A stretch of DNA of 64,000 nt, from positions 1,303,501 through 1,367,500 of the forward strand of contig CM050651.1 in NCBI GenBank assembly GCA_027574665.1, given 5' to 3'. The position numbers and the translations under genes are program-made. Shown here in pieces: positions 48,401 to 60,224 of the stretch. Source of the stretch: Rhynochetos jubatus. Taxonomy: Eukaryota; Chordata; Aves; Eurypygiformes; Rhynochetidae. How positions within the stretch are numbered: the first letter of the stretch is position 1; each line of letters begins with the position of its first letter. Below the pieces are notes generated by a model. It searched no databases. It saw only the letters and a list, made by a program, of their open reading frames with translations, and was not told the DNA's origin.

Positions 48401-51400
48401 TCACCCCATGAAGAAGTTACTCTCTTAGGTCTTTTGTGTTTTGTTAAAATTAAAAGAAAAAAAATAAAAATCAAGCCTAACATTAAGTCTATAAAAAAGG
48501 CCAATGGAACAGCATGACAACATGCATACTAAAAACTACATGTCCCTAAAATGGCATTAAGCATACAGGGAAGAAAAAAAAAATAGGGTGTTATTACCCA
48601 TGTTCTCCTGTCTCTTCTCTCCTTAGCATCTTTGGAGTTCAACACTACCATGCCTACCCCTAGTATCAGAGCAAGTCTTGCAGGTTGTCTTCAGAAAACT
48701 CATATGTTTAATTTTAAAACCATGCAGTAAACCATAGCTTCCTTCGCAGCTGTGACACAGCCATCCAAACACAATCTTTACTTGAAATTATTTGTTGTTT
48801 CAAAGTTTTGTAAGACAAATCACAGCTGCAACTTCAGGACCGGTGTATTGTAGCAAGAAGCTATAGGATAAATTTGTATTCAACCTGCTTTAGGAACTCT
48901 GAGGCAACATCCAACATCCCTAAAAATCTTTATGTTTTTTAAATTCCTAAATGGAATGAACAGGAGGTGTATCTTTCAAGAGTAAACGGAACGATTAAAC
49001 ACATGGATTTCTCCAAAGCAAAATGAACAGTACTGCTGAGGAAAGTCATGATGAAAATCAGGTTCTTTTTCAACAGAACTACAGCTCAGTTCTTGCTGCT
49101 GATTAAAATCACCAGTCACATTTTTAGAATGTCTACTTGTCCTAAAGCCTGAGAAAATGAGTGATCCTTTATTTAAGAATATGCAAGACAATCATGGTAG
49201 TGTAGAACACTGCAGTTGTTGCCAACTTCTAAGTATTATTTTTAAAGAAATGTCAACTCCTGTTGACACAAATGCCTTAACTGTTTCTTTGAAGATTTAT
49301 TTCAGGATAGTGTGGTGCTCCTGCTATATCAGGATGTACAATATGTTCATGCTGTCCAACTCAGACACTCAAACATGTAAATATTTAACATGGAATCTGT
49401 TCAGACTATTTATAACTAATAATGATTAATGAGGGTTTTTAATTTCCTTAACAACTACCTAGTTTGCTTGGGATTTTTACAGCATCATACTACTATGATG
49501 GGTGATTACACTGGTCATCCAGAAGCATCACAGTGGGTCCTACAGGGGCCAGAATATGGCAGATGCTTCCTGCCATGTGAAAGCTGTGTACACAATTACT
49601 GCTTCAAAGTGGGCCTATGTCTTAAATAAAGAAAATTAGAATTTTCTATGGAATTAATATGTTTGGGAGATGTTGATGAGTAGTCACAACAAAGATGCAG
49701 CCACATTTTTATAAGCAATCCACATATTTGTGGTTTAACCACACAAATTATGTCTTGATCTTAAATGAGAAAAATCTATTAGAAAAACAACCAGATAAAA
49801 ATTTTAACATTTTTAAACCAGTCACAAGCCCCAACTCCATGAGACTTTTTTCCTCTCCCTTGGCTTCTTTTGTTTGTTTGTTTTCAAGGTGCAACTGGGT
49901 ATTATGTTGGCATGAAAAGAAATGTATGCATCACTCACTGTCTGCAAATCCTAATTTACCACTTGCTGTCCTGAAAATTATCTGGGCCAAGCAGCAGTCT
50001 CTTTTAAAGGCAATCGTATGAACAGTTACAGGAAGCCTCTCAGACTAAATGCTGATATATTTTTGTTGAAAGATAAACCTTCTGTAAAAAAACAAAGGTG
50101 AAAATACACTACACTAGCTATCAGTTACTTTTGCCACTAGCAAAATAATCTGTGCAATCCAACACAAATCTTGTTTAAAGTAATCTTGAATGCAATTAAA
50201 CTCACAATACTTGGGCAAATACAATTGCTATTCAAGACAAATGGAGCAAAGTTCAGTACCATGTTGTAGGCTGGGCACCCCAGGTTCTTTACTGCCTATG
50301 TCAGCAATCCGGTCAGAGACCGAGTGCATCATTCTACCACAGCTCCCCATGTCCCTGAACTAGGATCTCTGCTAAACTGAACTCTGCTGTAAAATGTTTT
50401 AAAGTACTGTGAATCAAAACCACTACAAAAATAGCAGTGTTACACTATATTCAAATGAGTGAGATTTAACTTTTGGTTTCCATTCCATCATGGTCATGAC
50501 TTGTTAGTTCAGCCATATACCCACAGTTTATACATTTATTTTCAGAACTTTAAGACACCCACTTTGGCACACAGACTCACTGCCCCTCAGAAAAGTTACC
50601 AAGTTACAGTAAGCAGGGCATCAAACCAAGACTTCAAAGAACTAAATTCTGCCATTGCCAATTCCATCATTGACTTAACTGATTCAGATATTGGAAAAAC
50701 TACATTTTATCAATTGAGATGGCAAGCACATATTTCTTAAGAGTGTTGAACTTTACAGGGGAGATGTACACACACATGCTGTTACATACACTCCTAAACC
50801 CCTATTAAAAAAAAAAAAATCTTATTTTGTAGTTATTCGGTCTTAAAGTCTTGCTTTAAGATGACAAACCCCACTCTCCTACCCCTGGAAATAAACTATG
50901 GGGCAGAAGGGGGTCATTATCATGCCTTGAAGCTCACAGACATCCCCCATCACTCAAATGCTGCCTCCTGACCTACAAAAAACACTTCACACTCTACCCC
51001 TTTTATTTTTGACCATGCACTTCCCTTGATCTGACTTACATCACATTTGTACTGAAGATTAAGATCGTCTAGACACACAGAACTCTGTCAGGACTTAAAG
51101 TTTACTTGTGGACTGCCAGCTCAGCCACCTGGGACCTGCCTTGCTATACAGAGCAGTTCCCTGTGGAACAGCGAAACATGGACTACAGTCCTGCAAGCTG
51201 TCAGCAGGATGGAGATCACAGGAACCACTGCCTCATATCACAAACCTTCTCAGATTTTCTGGAAGAGTCCCAGGGAAAGTATGAAGTGGAGCAAAAGAGA
51301 ATCTGGCTGTTGTTTGCTGTCTTAGCTGTCTAGAGAGTCTTCACCTCACTGCATTTGGGCATCTTTAATTCTACTGCTCCTTCTTGGCTAAATAGTATTT

Positions 51401-54400
51401 TGAGGAAGGAACATGTGTCTGTCAAAACAAACACCACAAACTCTCTGGCAGAACCAGTCAGTCTTTGAACAATTCCGAGAATATGACCCAACTGCATGGA
51501 TGGATGCAGTATTCTTCCACTTGAAACCCTTCTGCTAGCAACAATGCTTCCCATTTAGCATCATGACTACATGCAACCATGGCAAGCTAAAGCAGCCAAA
51601 AAGCAGAAATACAAAATCAATATAGACAATGTTTCTTTATTACAAAAAAGAAATAGCACCTTGAAAAAGCAAATGAAAAAGAGATTATTTTTGTCATTCA
51701 ATTACAGGCGAATGCAGAAATGCACCTGGCCAAGCGCTCTCCATTTTGTCCCAAGCAATATATCACTTACCTTTTGGTATGCTTCTCTAAAGAAATAGTA
51801 AAGTGCTTTGATGCAAGCTATTGGGGCAGGAAGCCAACACCATGTTTTGAAATTACTTTCAAGGCTTCCAGAAAGTACTGGAAGCTCCCTGCATTTACAG
51901 AAGCAGCTGTGAGATAGAAAAATGAAACTACAAGGAAATGTAGTGCAATCTCAAGGCTGTAGATGGTGGGGGTTTTTTAAATTTGTTATTATTTTTAACC
52001 CATTTTCTGAAACAAAGCTCTTCTAGAAACCAGTGGAAAAAGACACAGGGTATCTCATAGTTCACCGTGGCTCCTGGTCCAGGCTACTCCTACAGGTGGG
52101 AAGCCCACAGCAGGGGTGGGCAAGTACCCTCCCTCAGGAGAACCTCCACTTGAGTGAATTTTCAACCTACTTATTACCTACATTTAGTTTACCCATGTTG
52201 CTGATTTTTCATAACTCAGTCCTCTCTCACAGTTGCTACTTCTATATAACTACTTATTCTTAAAAATTTGTAGAATTTTAACAATTTATTAGATTATCCA
52301 GAACATCAGGTGCTTATATCAGAGCTGTGAAGACACACATTACAGTCACTGCTGCTGATAAAGACTGCCAGGCCCTTGCTGCCTGACACATTATTTCTCA
52401 AATCCAGCAGAATCAGAAGTCACCGAGTATGTGTTTCACCTCAGATGTACAAAACAGAAACAGCAGAGGGGAGAGCAGGCTATATGCAACAGAATGGCCA
52501 CACCCCTGCCTAACCATACTGCCTGTAAGCAGTAGGCCCTTAAAACAAAGAAAAATCGAGGAGATGCTAAACATGTACATTTAACAACAAGAAGCATTGC
52601 ATTCTTTTTTATGAGCTAGTTTCACTGCATTATTTCTTTGTGAAATGCATTTTTAGCACTGAATATAATGAACTTCCCTGGGCCACACAGAAACATTACT
52701 GAACAGTGGTCTTCAACAGAAATTCTTGAACTAATGGCATATTAAACAAACAAAGAGAAAAAAACCAACCTAAAAAATTTAAAAGAGCAATGCCCAGGAG
52801 GTAACTATTTTATGTCCCATTTCCTCCCTTTCTATGTCTGCCTAAGTTTTATTGAGCACACTGGCCTAGTTGCTACTTCCTATGCACTAATTTGTAGCAT
52901 AAGACCATCGTAGTACATTTATATAAGCAGAAACAACCTGAGAATAGAAGCTGCCACAAGAACTTGAAAGCTGGAGAAGCACACACTCAGTTAGGTATGG
53001 GCCCTCTAAAACAAGAGTTTTATCCCATTTAAATTCAAAAGGAACTGCAGTTCCATTTTCCCAAAGATGTGTCTGAAAGGAGTTTTTTGCATGCAGAACT
53101 CACTATGGAAACAGGAATATATTACCATCCTGATGTGTCATCACATCTGCTCTTCACAACAATGGAAGACTCGCAGTAGTACACTTGATAAAACTTGAGT
53201 GAGCCGGTGTGTGTGTATTACTAAGGTAAAACCCTTAGTGATAAATCAGAATCATTAGCATTCTTGGTTTCAGCCTCTAAGCATTTACTGTAAAATACTT
53301 ACTTTAGGGGACAGTTTTACTTTAAAACTAATCTATCTTTAAATTATATTAAATAATCCTATCATTTTAGAGTGATAACAGCTTCTAAAAGTCTAAAGGC
53401 AAAAAATGTAGCCACATTAAACTCGAGACGTATGTTAGCATATGTAAAAATCTTTTTTCTGATGTTAGCTAGGCCTTTCCATACGTAATGCATTTGAGTA
53501 CAGGAGCAAAGCAGGAACCTTACATGCCACTTTCAGAATGTGAAACACTAATTCAGTTTGAAGAAGAAAGATGCAAGAGCAGCACTGCTGCCCAGCAGAC
53601 ATCTGTGCAACTGCCTTGCACTGCCAATAGCAGAAGTAAGCAGCTTTTAAAAGTAATAAATTTCTACGTTGTAAAGTCAAAACATTTTATCAGTAAAATA
53701 CACAAACTGGCCAGTCAGGGAAAATATTTTAAAGCAGTTCAGTGTTTATTTTGAGAATATTTGCCAGTATCAGCTTTCATAAATCTGTTACTGTCCAGTA
53801 TTTCCTAAGAACTAAACAAAACTACTGTCTGGTAACACAAAAACAATTAGACATAAGCAGAGAGCCAAGGTTTTGCAAAAGGCCATGCTTCGTTTTCTGA
53901 GGATGGATGGTCAGAAGAAGACATGGTACTTCCCATTTCACATTGAGATCATCTGTATCATAATGAAATCTACTTCACTTAATCACAGGCTGTTTTCACT
54001 TAGGGGTAAACATATTAATTTAAACGTTTAGTTAGTAAATATTTTGGATCATCTGAATATTTGCCATCCAGTTTTCCCCAAAATGAAGATGGTCATTCTC
54101 AATGTAAATACTAATTTTTCCAGCACGCAGTTTTAAAAGTAGGACTTACTCAAGTATAAAATAGTGCAGACATTTGACCTAATGTTCTCCGCAAGTAAGC
54201 AAGCTATCTTGCCTGAAAAACCGCATAGTAGGGAAATAAGTTACTTACACTTACATTTCTGATAGGCTGGCAAAACATTTTAGATTACCTGGAAAGTCTA
54301 AAGTATTGATTAGAATCATAAAATCACTTAGGTTGGAAAAGACCTTTAAGATCATCAAGTCCAACTGTTAACCTAACGCTGCCAAGTCCACTACTAAACC

Positions 54401-57400
54401 ATATCCCTAAGCACCACAGCTACATATCTCTGAAATACCTCCAGGTATTTACCTCTCAACCACTTCCCTGGGCAGCCCATTCCAGTGCTCGACAACCATT
54501 TCACAGTTAAGAAATTTTCCTAATATCCAATCTATTAGTGATCTCTATACAAGTATCACAGACATAACACAACAGTGTCATCTTTGTTAAGAATACCGGT
54601 CACCCAAATCATCTTTATTTTAAGAAAAAGTAAACCTTACAAAAATGCACCAGATTCAAGAAATTAATTTTTTAGGATAGCTTGGAAGGGGGCCTCTAAA
54701 GTTTGGGGGGGGTGGGGGTGGGGGTGGGGGGGGGTTTACAATTTTGTCACTGAAGTTGTTGCAGCTTCCTCAGACTCATAACAGTCATATTCCACATATT
54801 CAGTAGTTTAAAATATTTCCACATAAATCTACCTTTTCTTTTGCTTTATGACTTTGTTTAATTTACCACACTCTATAAAGGCAAGGAAATTTTCACCTAC
54901 TGCAGTTGATACAAATTTCAATACAGGCATGGTGCCCAGCTCCTGTGATAAAGCAAACATATCTTAAGATCCCATCTGGAACCCAAGGAAAATATATATA
55001 CAGTAACCTGACAGCCCATATGTTAAACATCTTCCCCGACTGCCCCACGTGGCCACTACCATTTAAGCAGCTCCAACATCAAGTGACTCTCTTTACTTTT
55101 ACAGAGTGAAATGAGGATTTAACATTACCTACTTAGCAGTAAACACTATTTCTTCAATCTAATTCTTCCTTCATTTGAACACATTTGTAAGAATTATTCT
55201 ATGTAAGAATTTGTAAGACCATTATATAATTTTAGTAGAACAAAAAAAAGCAACACAATGTACAACTTGTTCTTGTTGTATCAACTAATTTCTTCTAACA
55301 ATGTTCACATCAAAAGAAAATATCTAAAATATTTAAATAAGTTATTTTAAACTTTTACTTCATACAATGAAAATGTGTACTGATCCTGTACCAAGCACTG
55401 TTATGACTATAAATCTGTATTCTACTGAATGCCTCGTGCGCTCTCTCCATCACAAGCCAGCTTACTGTCTTCTATGTATAAGGACTAAAACTCACACTTA
55501 TGACTGTTAGCAATTCTGTCATTTTTTCCACTAGTAACTACAGCAATAAAAATTAAATCTATGCTTGTATTTGGCATTGTTATTGTGATGTTTTAATATG
55601 GCTAAAAATAACCCTAGGATTCCTTTGTGTTATTGCTATCTCATCGGAAAAAAATTACTTTGTTAGAATTTCTAAAAATATTATCATTTTCCACTAATAC
55701 AACTGGGAGATGTACATTATTTTCTTAGATGATAAAAATCAACTCTTATTGGACATTTTCCTCACCTTTTCTGTCTGGTTTGAGGTTCCGATCCACTGGC
55801 GGTGGCTCACATTCTGCAGCAGGTACTGACCGTCTAGGAGGGGTCTTTGGACTGGACCTGAAACCCATGTGAGCAGGAGGAGGGACTTGCTTTCCAAATA
55901 ACGGAAAATCAAATGTGCCTGGTGTCATTGGTACATAGTTTGTTTCCTGGATGGGTTCAGTGAAGCTGCTGGAATGCTGTCGTGGAGGAGAGTTGGGATT
56001 CATTGGGACATAATTTTCATCTAGTTCTTCACTTGAAACACTTCCCACTGTCAACATGCTTCTGTTTTTCTAGAATTAACATATATTTCCTTTAACAAAA
56101 TAAGTTATGCAATCAGCTGTGAATCATATGAGTTTTTTAACCTAATCTACTCAGATTAATATATTTTAGTGAAACTGAAAAAATCATGAACACCATACAG
56201 CTTGCCTTTTTACACAGGAACAAAGAACATTCAAGCACTGTCACCTCTCATCAGATCAAGTCATACTTACAAAGTGGTTATGGAAGCCCTCCAATGAATT
56301 AGATCTGTCATTCGGAAACGTTCGTGGAATATCATAACAGTCTTGAGAACTAACTTCTAAAGAAACAAGAAGAGAAGTGGCTATTTATTTCATTCCTGTT
56401 ACTTGGCACCAGGCATCCGGAGTCTGTTGTTATTTACTGTCTGCTTCTAAGAACATACAAACATACCTCCTGAAGCTGCGGCCCATAGATTTTAATCAAT
56501 ACACTTGAGAGGACTGTGTTCACAAATCTAGCACTCATCAGTCACAACCTGAAGCTCTTTAAAGTGGCCTTTTTCCATGGCAAGAAAAAATAATTTTTCC
56601 TTTTAAAAAGCAGAAAAGTGTTCCTTCTAGTGTAAGAGCGGGTTTTGAGATACTGGGCCCTCATGAAAAACCTGTTCTAAAATAAACAAACAGCAGGTGT
56701 AATTTAGGGTCTGGAAAAACGTTTTCTAACTGAATACCCTTCCCTTGGACAGTGCTGATTCAGCAGGACTCGATCTGTTGCAGGAACAGGTGAAACCCAG
56801 CTCTCGGCTCCCCAGCACAGTCTCCAGGGGCTTTCAGTTTGAACAAAGTGCTACAAAACTGAAGATCTCTCCATTTTCCGGATCCTGGTTTTTAGCAGTC
56901 TGCATTAAGGTATTCCTCACCTTCTTGTCTGCTTCTCTGTTGGACAGGGGTGAGACACTTGGGTCCCAGGTCCTGCTCACTCATGAAGGTGACAGGCTGC
57001 CTCACCCTGCAACAGGCATGTCCCTCCTCCTCATACTGAGCCAAAAACTGCAAGCAAACTCTGGGCTTTATTCCTGCCTCATCCTGAAAAAAAAATCTGA
57101 GTTTTTTTGGAGATTTCCATCTCAAAGAAAAAATAAACACTCGATGCTATTAAGCATCAAGTTAAAACAGTATTTTCAGAAAGGCTAATTGTCCAGAGGC
57201 TGATGAACACAGCTTTACAGTAGGAGCACTCACAACCTTAGCAAAATGAGAGAAGACAGTAAAGCAGACAATGGTCTTTCAGGGTTTTACTTTGTAAAAC
57301 ACTAACAACCATCAATATTAGCCTACAGAACGAATGACAAACAGGATAATACTATCTTAGCACCTGCATGGTCACATCCATTCTGTATACTGCCTCCTCT

Positions 57401-59074
57401 CAAAGCTCTGTCCCTGTCCCCTTCCTCATTTCAGCCTCCCATCCCATACTTAGCACAATTCAAATAATTCTCCTTTAAAATCCCCTCTGACATAAGCATT
57501 GACTCTAACTAGTTCAAAATTCTATTTTAAAAATAACACTGTAATGTCCATCTGCCTCAGGAACCTGAGAAAAATGAAACTCAGCCCAAGAGTGGTTAAC
57601 AAAACTAGAACAGCAGCTCTCTAACAATAAATACCAGCTTTCCAATCTCTACCTCTCGCTGCATTTCTCAAATTTAAATCGGAAAGAAAAAGAACAGGAA
57701 CAAAAAGGCAGGAACAAAACCCCCAAAAAATCAAGAAACACCAAATTCTTTAAGTAGCTCCACCTGATTTGCTAGGATCCAAAATATACCCACAGCTGCT
57801 AAAGGAAAAACAGTAAAAAAAATGCACTAGCACATATGGAATAACAACATTGAGGTAACTATAAGGGACAATTTTGATTTTACTTAAAAACTGCAGTGTG
57901 AATATCTACAGCAAGGAGAGAAACAAAGGTAGGTGGCAACAATCGCCAGATCAGGGTTGATTTCAAATCTCCGGGCATACACCAAGTCCTGCTGACCTCC
58001 ATGAAATACTTTCAGCTTCTGCAGATTTGGACCACTATACACTAACCTTATTTTGGTCGTTCTGAAAGACTGATAAAGGCAATATTGAACTCAGCTACTT
58101 CAGTTTATTAGCAAAAAAGAGATTATTAGTTCTTCACTGCTGTTTTCTAAAGATAATACCATAAATATATCTGTCTTCTAATATTTTTAGTTAAGACTGA
58201 ATGCCACAGTGCAATATACATCCCTTAACAATGTTCTGTGCTTTGCTGTTGTGACAGATTCCTTCCATAACCTTTTTTCCTCTTTCTTACACATTTTAAG
58301 CATTGCAACCACAGACTGCTTTGTAAAGGGCTACCCACTTCTTTTTAAAGGCTAGAAATGCCCCTCATACCATTCAGCCCATTCCTGTCACTCATACCAC
58401 ACCATTCATCACAAGATGACATTTAACACCCAAATTCTGGAAGTGCAGGATAAAATATGGAATACTGACCTTTACGAAAGATATTCAAATCTACAGTTGA
58501 AATGGTATTACTGCGCGAGGGTGGCATTCCTGCCATAGGGATGCAATAACTACTGTCAGTGTCTGAAGCAGTGCGACTAATGCTACATGTTTCCACAGGA
58601 GATCGATCCGCAGCGTGGTGAGGTTTTGGTGGCCGAGGTGGAGGAATATCTGGAATAGTCTCCAGCTTTGAAGTCTGAGACAACGTTCCCTCTGGAAAAG
58701 TTCGTGGAATCTGGTAAGTACCTCCAGGTGTGGGGGGAATGTCATAGCTAATGGAGATATGTCTCATCTGTGCATCTAACGAAGATGCCGCTGACAGCGT
58801 ATTGAAAACATGTTGCTCTCCTTCTACATCAGTCCCAGATGGAGATGCTGCCTTCGGTAAAACATCCTGTGAGTAACTCCTAGGCAGGTTATAAAGGTTG
58901 CAGTCTGCCAGTGTCAGTCCAGAACGAGAAGGCGGAGAGTCATAGACACCTTGCTGCTGAAAAAAGCCATTCACAGCATGCTTGCTCGCTGATGGAGCAG
59001 GATTTTTGTGGGAGGGCACATTATCATTGCAGTCTGTTTCAGAAGAGCTGGATTTTGCCGAGTCAGCATGAGAT
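36242..59074 (-). CDS. GAB1: GAB1, GRB2-associated binding protein 1, C-terminal part (5' exons beyond window)
   Basis: GAB1 is a cytoplasmic docking protein that is tyrosine-phosphorylated after MET, EGFR and cytokine-receptor activation and recruits PI3K, SHP2 and CRK. Seven constitutive coding exons here encode the last 498 residues; a cassette exon adds 30. The missing N-terminus carries the PH domain. Visible docking sites in order: [25 protein letters not shown] and YDIPRT (CRK or PLC-gamma type YxxP); PPPRPPKP (GRB2 SH3); two YVPM sites and one YVSM (p85 SH2); [10 protein letters not shown] (MET-binding region); the atypical GRB2 SH3 motif [10 protein letters not shown]; and C-terminal EYLDLD and DYVVVD (SHP2 tandem SH2). 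Frame is continuous and all visible introns are GT-AG. The order and strand relative to SMARCA5 match mammals. Confidence 0.96.
36647..36769 (-). CDS. GAB1: GAB1 exon (homologous to human exon 9), SHP2 site
   Basis: 41 codons, [15 protein letters not shown] to STPPRK. It contains [10 protein letters not shown], the first of the two tyrosines bound by the SHP2 tandem SH2 domains (human Tyr627). Phase 0 on both sides; the next intron is 246 bp. Confidence 0.97.
38335..38730. other. GC-rich patch of unknown nature in a GAB1 intron
   Basis: About 400 bp clearly richer in GC than the surrounding intron, open in several frames on both strands, without a recognisable domain, poly(A) tail or terminal repeats. 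It could be an old unrecognised insertion or a regulatory element. I do not call a gene. Confidence 0.35.
39689..39812 (-). CDS. GAB1: GAB1 exon (homologous to human exon 8), third YxxM
   Basis: 124 bases: [20 protein letters not shown] then [22 protein letters not shown]. It carries the third p85-type site, but as YVSM rather than the human YVPM. The serine-rich part has proline-directed kinase sites (MSPRP). Donor gtatgt. The next intron, 2,919 bp, holds a GC-rich patch at about 38340-38720. Confidence 0.96.
40167..40260 (-). CDS. GAB1: GAB1 exon (homologous to human exon 7)
   Basis: 94 bases: [18 protein letters not shown] to SPITRSFAR, plus two bases of Asp. The first codon is Ala (human Val), made across the junction. 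Donor gtaagt. The next intron is 354 bp. Confidence 0.96.
42418..42507 (-). CDS. GAB1: GAB1 alternative cassette exon, 30 codons
   Basis: 90 bases between a good acceptor (AATTAG) and donor (gtatgt), phase 1 on both sides, so it can be kept or skipped without a frame change. It encodes [20 protein letters not shown] then [10 protein letters not shown], nearly identical to the extra segment of the long human GAB1 isoform. It sits alone, 13.3 kb from the upstream exon and 2.2 kb from the next one. Confidence 0.88.
42986..43700 (-). mobile_element. CR1 LINE, 5'-truncated, with reverse-transcriptase remnant
   Basis: The plus strand starts AATCATAGAATGGTTTGGGT, the reverse complement of the avian CR1 3' end, so the element reads on minus and is truncated at about 43700. 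Minus-strand frames carry CR1 ORF2 C-terminal sequence ([55 protein letters not shown]) split by frame changes, so it is dead. It lies in the large GAB1 intron. Confidence 0.93.
43806..43816 (+). repeat. C homopolymer run
   Basis: Eleven or so C bases just beyond the truncated end of the CR1 element in the GAB1 intron. It may be unstable in length. Confidence 0.6.
45919..45934 (+). repeat. T16 homopolymer
   Basis: A run of 16 T in the large GAB1 intron (A-run in the transcript). A similar run lies at 46352-46366. No attached element is recognisable. Confidence 0.8.
54314..54535 (-). mobile_element. CR1 LINE 3' fragment
   Basis: The plus strand starts AATCATAAAATCACTTAGGT and continues GGTTGGAAAAGACCTTTAAG, the reverse complement of a CR1 3' end. 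About 220 bp remain and no open frame survives. It is more diverged than the copy at 42986, so probably older. Confidence 0.88.
54705..54734 (+). repeat. G-run with G-quadruplex potential
   Basis: Thirty bases made of four G-runs (8, 5, 5 and 9 long) separated by single T bases. The plus strand fits a very stable quadruplex; GAB1 RNA from minus would carry the C-rich complement. It is intronic, 1 kb from an exon. Confidence 0.9.
55766..56069 (-). CDS. GAB1: GAB1 exon (homologous to human exon 6), p85 and MET binding
   Basis: 101 codons plus one base. It starts [20 protein letters not shown] and has two YVPM motifs (PI3K p85 SH2 sites), the MET-binding stretch [10 protein letters not shown], and [10 protein letters not shown], the atypical PxxxRxxKP site for the GRB2 C-terminal SH3. 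The residue two before VPPP is Lys where human has Met. It ends DRK plus G at gtgagg. Confidence 0.97.
56271..56356 (-). CDS. GAB1: GAB1 exon (homologous to human exon 5)
   Basis: 86 bases, 29 codons after joining: E then [18 protein letters not shown] to GFHNHF. It holds one YDIP docking tyrosine. Donor gtaagt. A short intron of 201 bp follows. Confidence 0.96.
56357..58469 (-). other. GAB1: GAB1 intron of 2.1 kb
   Basis: It lies between the two docking-site exons. Open frames at 56745-57188 (plus) and 56892-57140 (minus) overlap each other and show no domain, so I treat the stretch as non-coding. Confidence 0.8.
58470..59074 (-). CDS. GAB1: GAB1 exon (homologous to human exon 4)
   Basis: 605 bases; the first base completes an Arg codon from the upstream exon, then [17 protein letters not shown]. 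It encodes the CRK/PLC-gamma docking tyrosines (YDSPP, YNLPR, YDIPP, YQIPR) and the GRB2-binding PPPRPPKP. Variable stretches such as SGLTLADCN differ from human; the motifs do not. It ends LNIFRK plus G at gtcagt. The next intron is 2,113 bp. Confidence 0.96.
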
Positions 59075-59412
59075 CTATACATAAGATTGTAAGATTTAAA
59101 TGTTGATGCACATAGAAAGAAAACCAAACATTACACATAATAAACACAACACTGAAAATGTAAGCAGCTAAAAAGTCTGTCAGTCTTTTTTTTTTTTAAT
59201 GAAATGCAGGAACTCAATTATTAAACAAACAGTAGTACTTAAGAAGGACCTAACTAACTACGTACATATAAATCCATGCATGTAAACAGGTAACACAAGT
59301 GTGGAGCTTTAGCAGCAACTAAACAAGTTGATATTTCACAAAGCAAGTGATTTCCATGATGCCAGTCTGGAGCAGAGTTTGTCTGGGGGCTGGAGGTTTG
59401 GTTTTTTGTTTT

Positions 59413-59417
59413 TGTTT
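59413..59417. repeat. left target-site duplication TGTTT
   Basis: TGTTT directly abuts the left LTR end and is repeated exactly at 60220-60224. A 5-bp duplication is typical of ERVL-type (class III) integrations. Confidence 0.75.
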
Positions 59418-60219
59418 TGTGCTGGGTTCAGTCAGGAAAGGGTTAACTCCCTTTACTCTGGCTGCCAGGGAACTCTGTTGCTGGACCCTAAGAGAAAACA
59501 CTGATAAGGCCTCAGCTGGTGCTGGGGACGGCCTGTACTGAACTCAAGGTCTTTTGTCTGCTTTGGATACTGTAGCTGACCCAGACTGACCAAGGAAGTA
59601 TTTCATTCCATAGTACGTCACGTTCCGGTCTCTTGGGTGGGGAAGGGAGTCCGGTAGCCATTACTCTGCCCTTCTCTCTCTCTCTTACTCCCTTGCTCAT
59701 CTACTCCGGGCACTTGCTAACCCTCCTGTGTTAGCTGCTTTGCTAACTCCTGTGCTGGCTCCTTCATGTGGGATCTGGTGGGTTGTTTAGAGTTTCTGGC
59801 CATGTTATCACTGATAGGGTTCGCTCGGAATCTGCTGCGTAGGCTCCCGGGCTCCAGCCTTCAGGCTGCGGCTGTCAGGCTGCAATCGCTCTCGGGCTGT
59901 GATTCTCGGGCTCTCTGGGTCTGATTTTCATCACTCAACATCTGGGTGTGCATTGGTCAGTGGATGGTGGGAAATTGTAACATACTGTATCATACTGTAT
60001 ATATTGTATCATATGTTTTATTTTCTACTATTTTAATTATTTATTATTAGTAGTACCTGTATATATTGATTTAGGTTTAATTAGTAAATAGTTCTTATCT
60101 CAATTTTAGGAGCTCCCTTATTTCTTTTTCTTCCGATTCTTCCCCTCCACTGGAGGAGGGGAGGGGGATTTGTGAGAGCGGCTTCGTGGTACTTCGCTAG
60201 CCGGAGTTAAACCACGACA
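59418..60219 (+). mobile_element. solo LTR of an avian endogenous retrovirus, ERVL-like
   Basis: An 802-bp block starting TGTGCTGGGTTCAGTC and ending AGTTAAACCACGACA, with the TG...CA ends of an LTR and a perfect 5-bp TGTTT duplication on both sides. Inside are an AT-rich stretch (about 59990-60110), a pyrimidine-rich tract and a CCTCC-ACT-GGAGG hairpin (60144-60156). There is no internal viral coding sequence or second LTR, so it is the product of recombination between two LTRs. Strand is assigned from resemblance to known avian LTRs and is less certain than the boundaries. Confidence 0.85.
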
Positions 60220-60224
60220 TGTTT
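60220..60224. repeat. right target-site duplication TGTTT
   Basis: Exact copy of 59413-59417, placed directly after the terminal CA of the LTR. Confidence 0.75.

Larger units (their letters stand above)
42508..55765 (-). other. GAB1: large GAB1 intron (13.3 kb)
   Basis: The largest intron in the window, AT-rich and without other exons that I can support. It contains two antisense-looking CR1 3' ends (42986-43700 and 54314-54535), T-runs at 45919-45934 and 46352-46366, and a long G-run at 54705-54734. CR1 sense runs on the minus strand, the same as GAB1. Confidence 0.85.

Noticed and set aside
56745..57188. 147-codon plus-strand open frame antisense to a GAB1 intron
   Set aside because: No domain, overlapping open frame on the other strand, and no promoter or poly(A) context.
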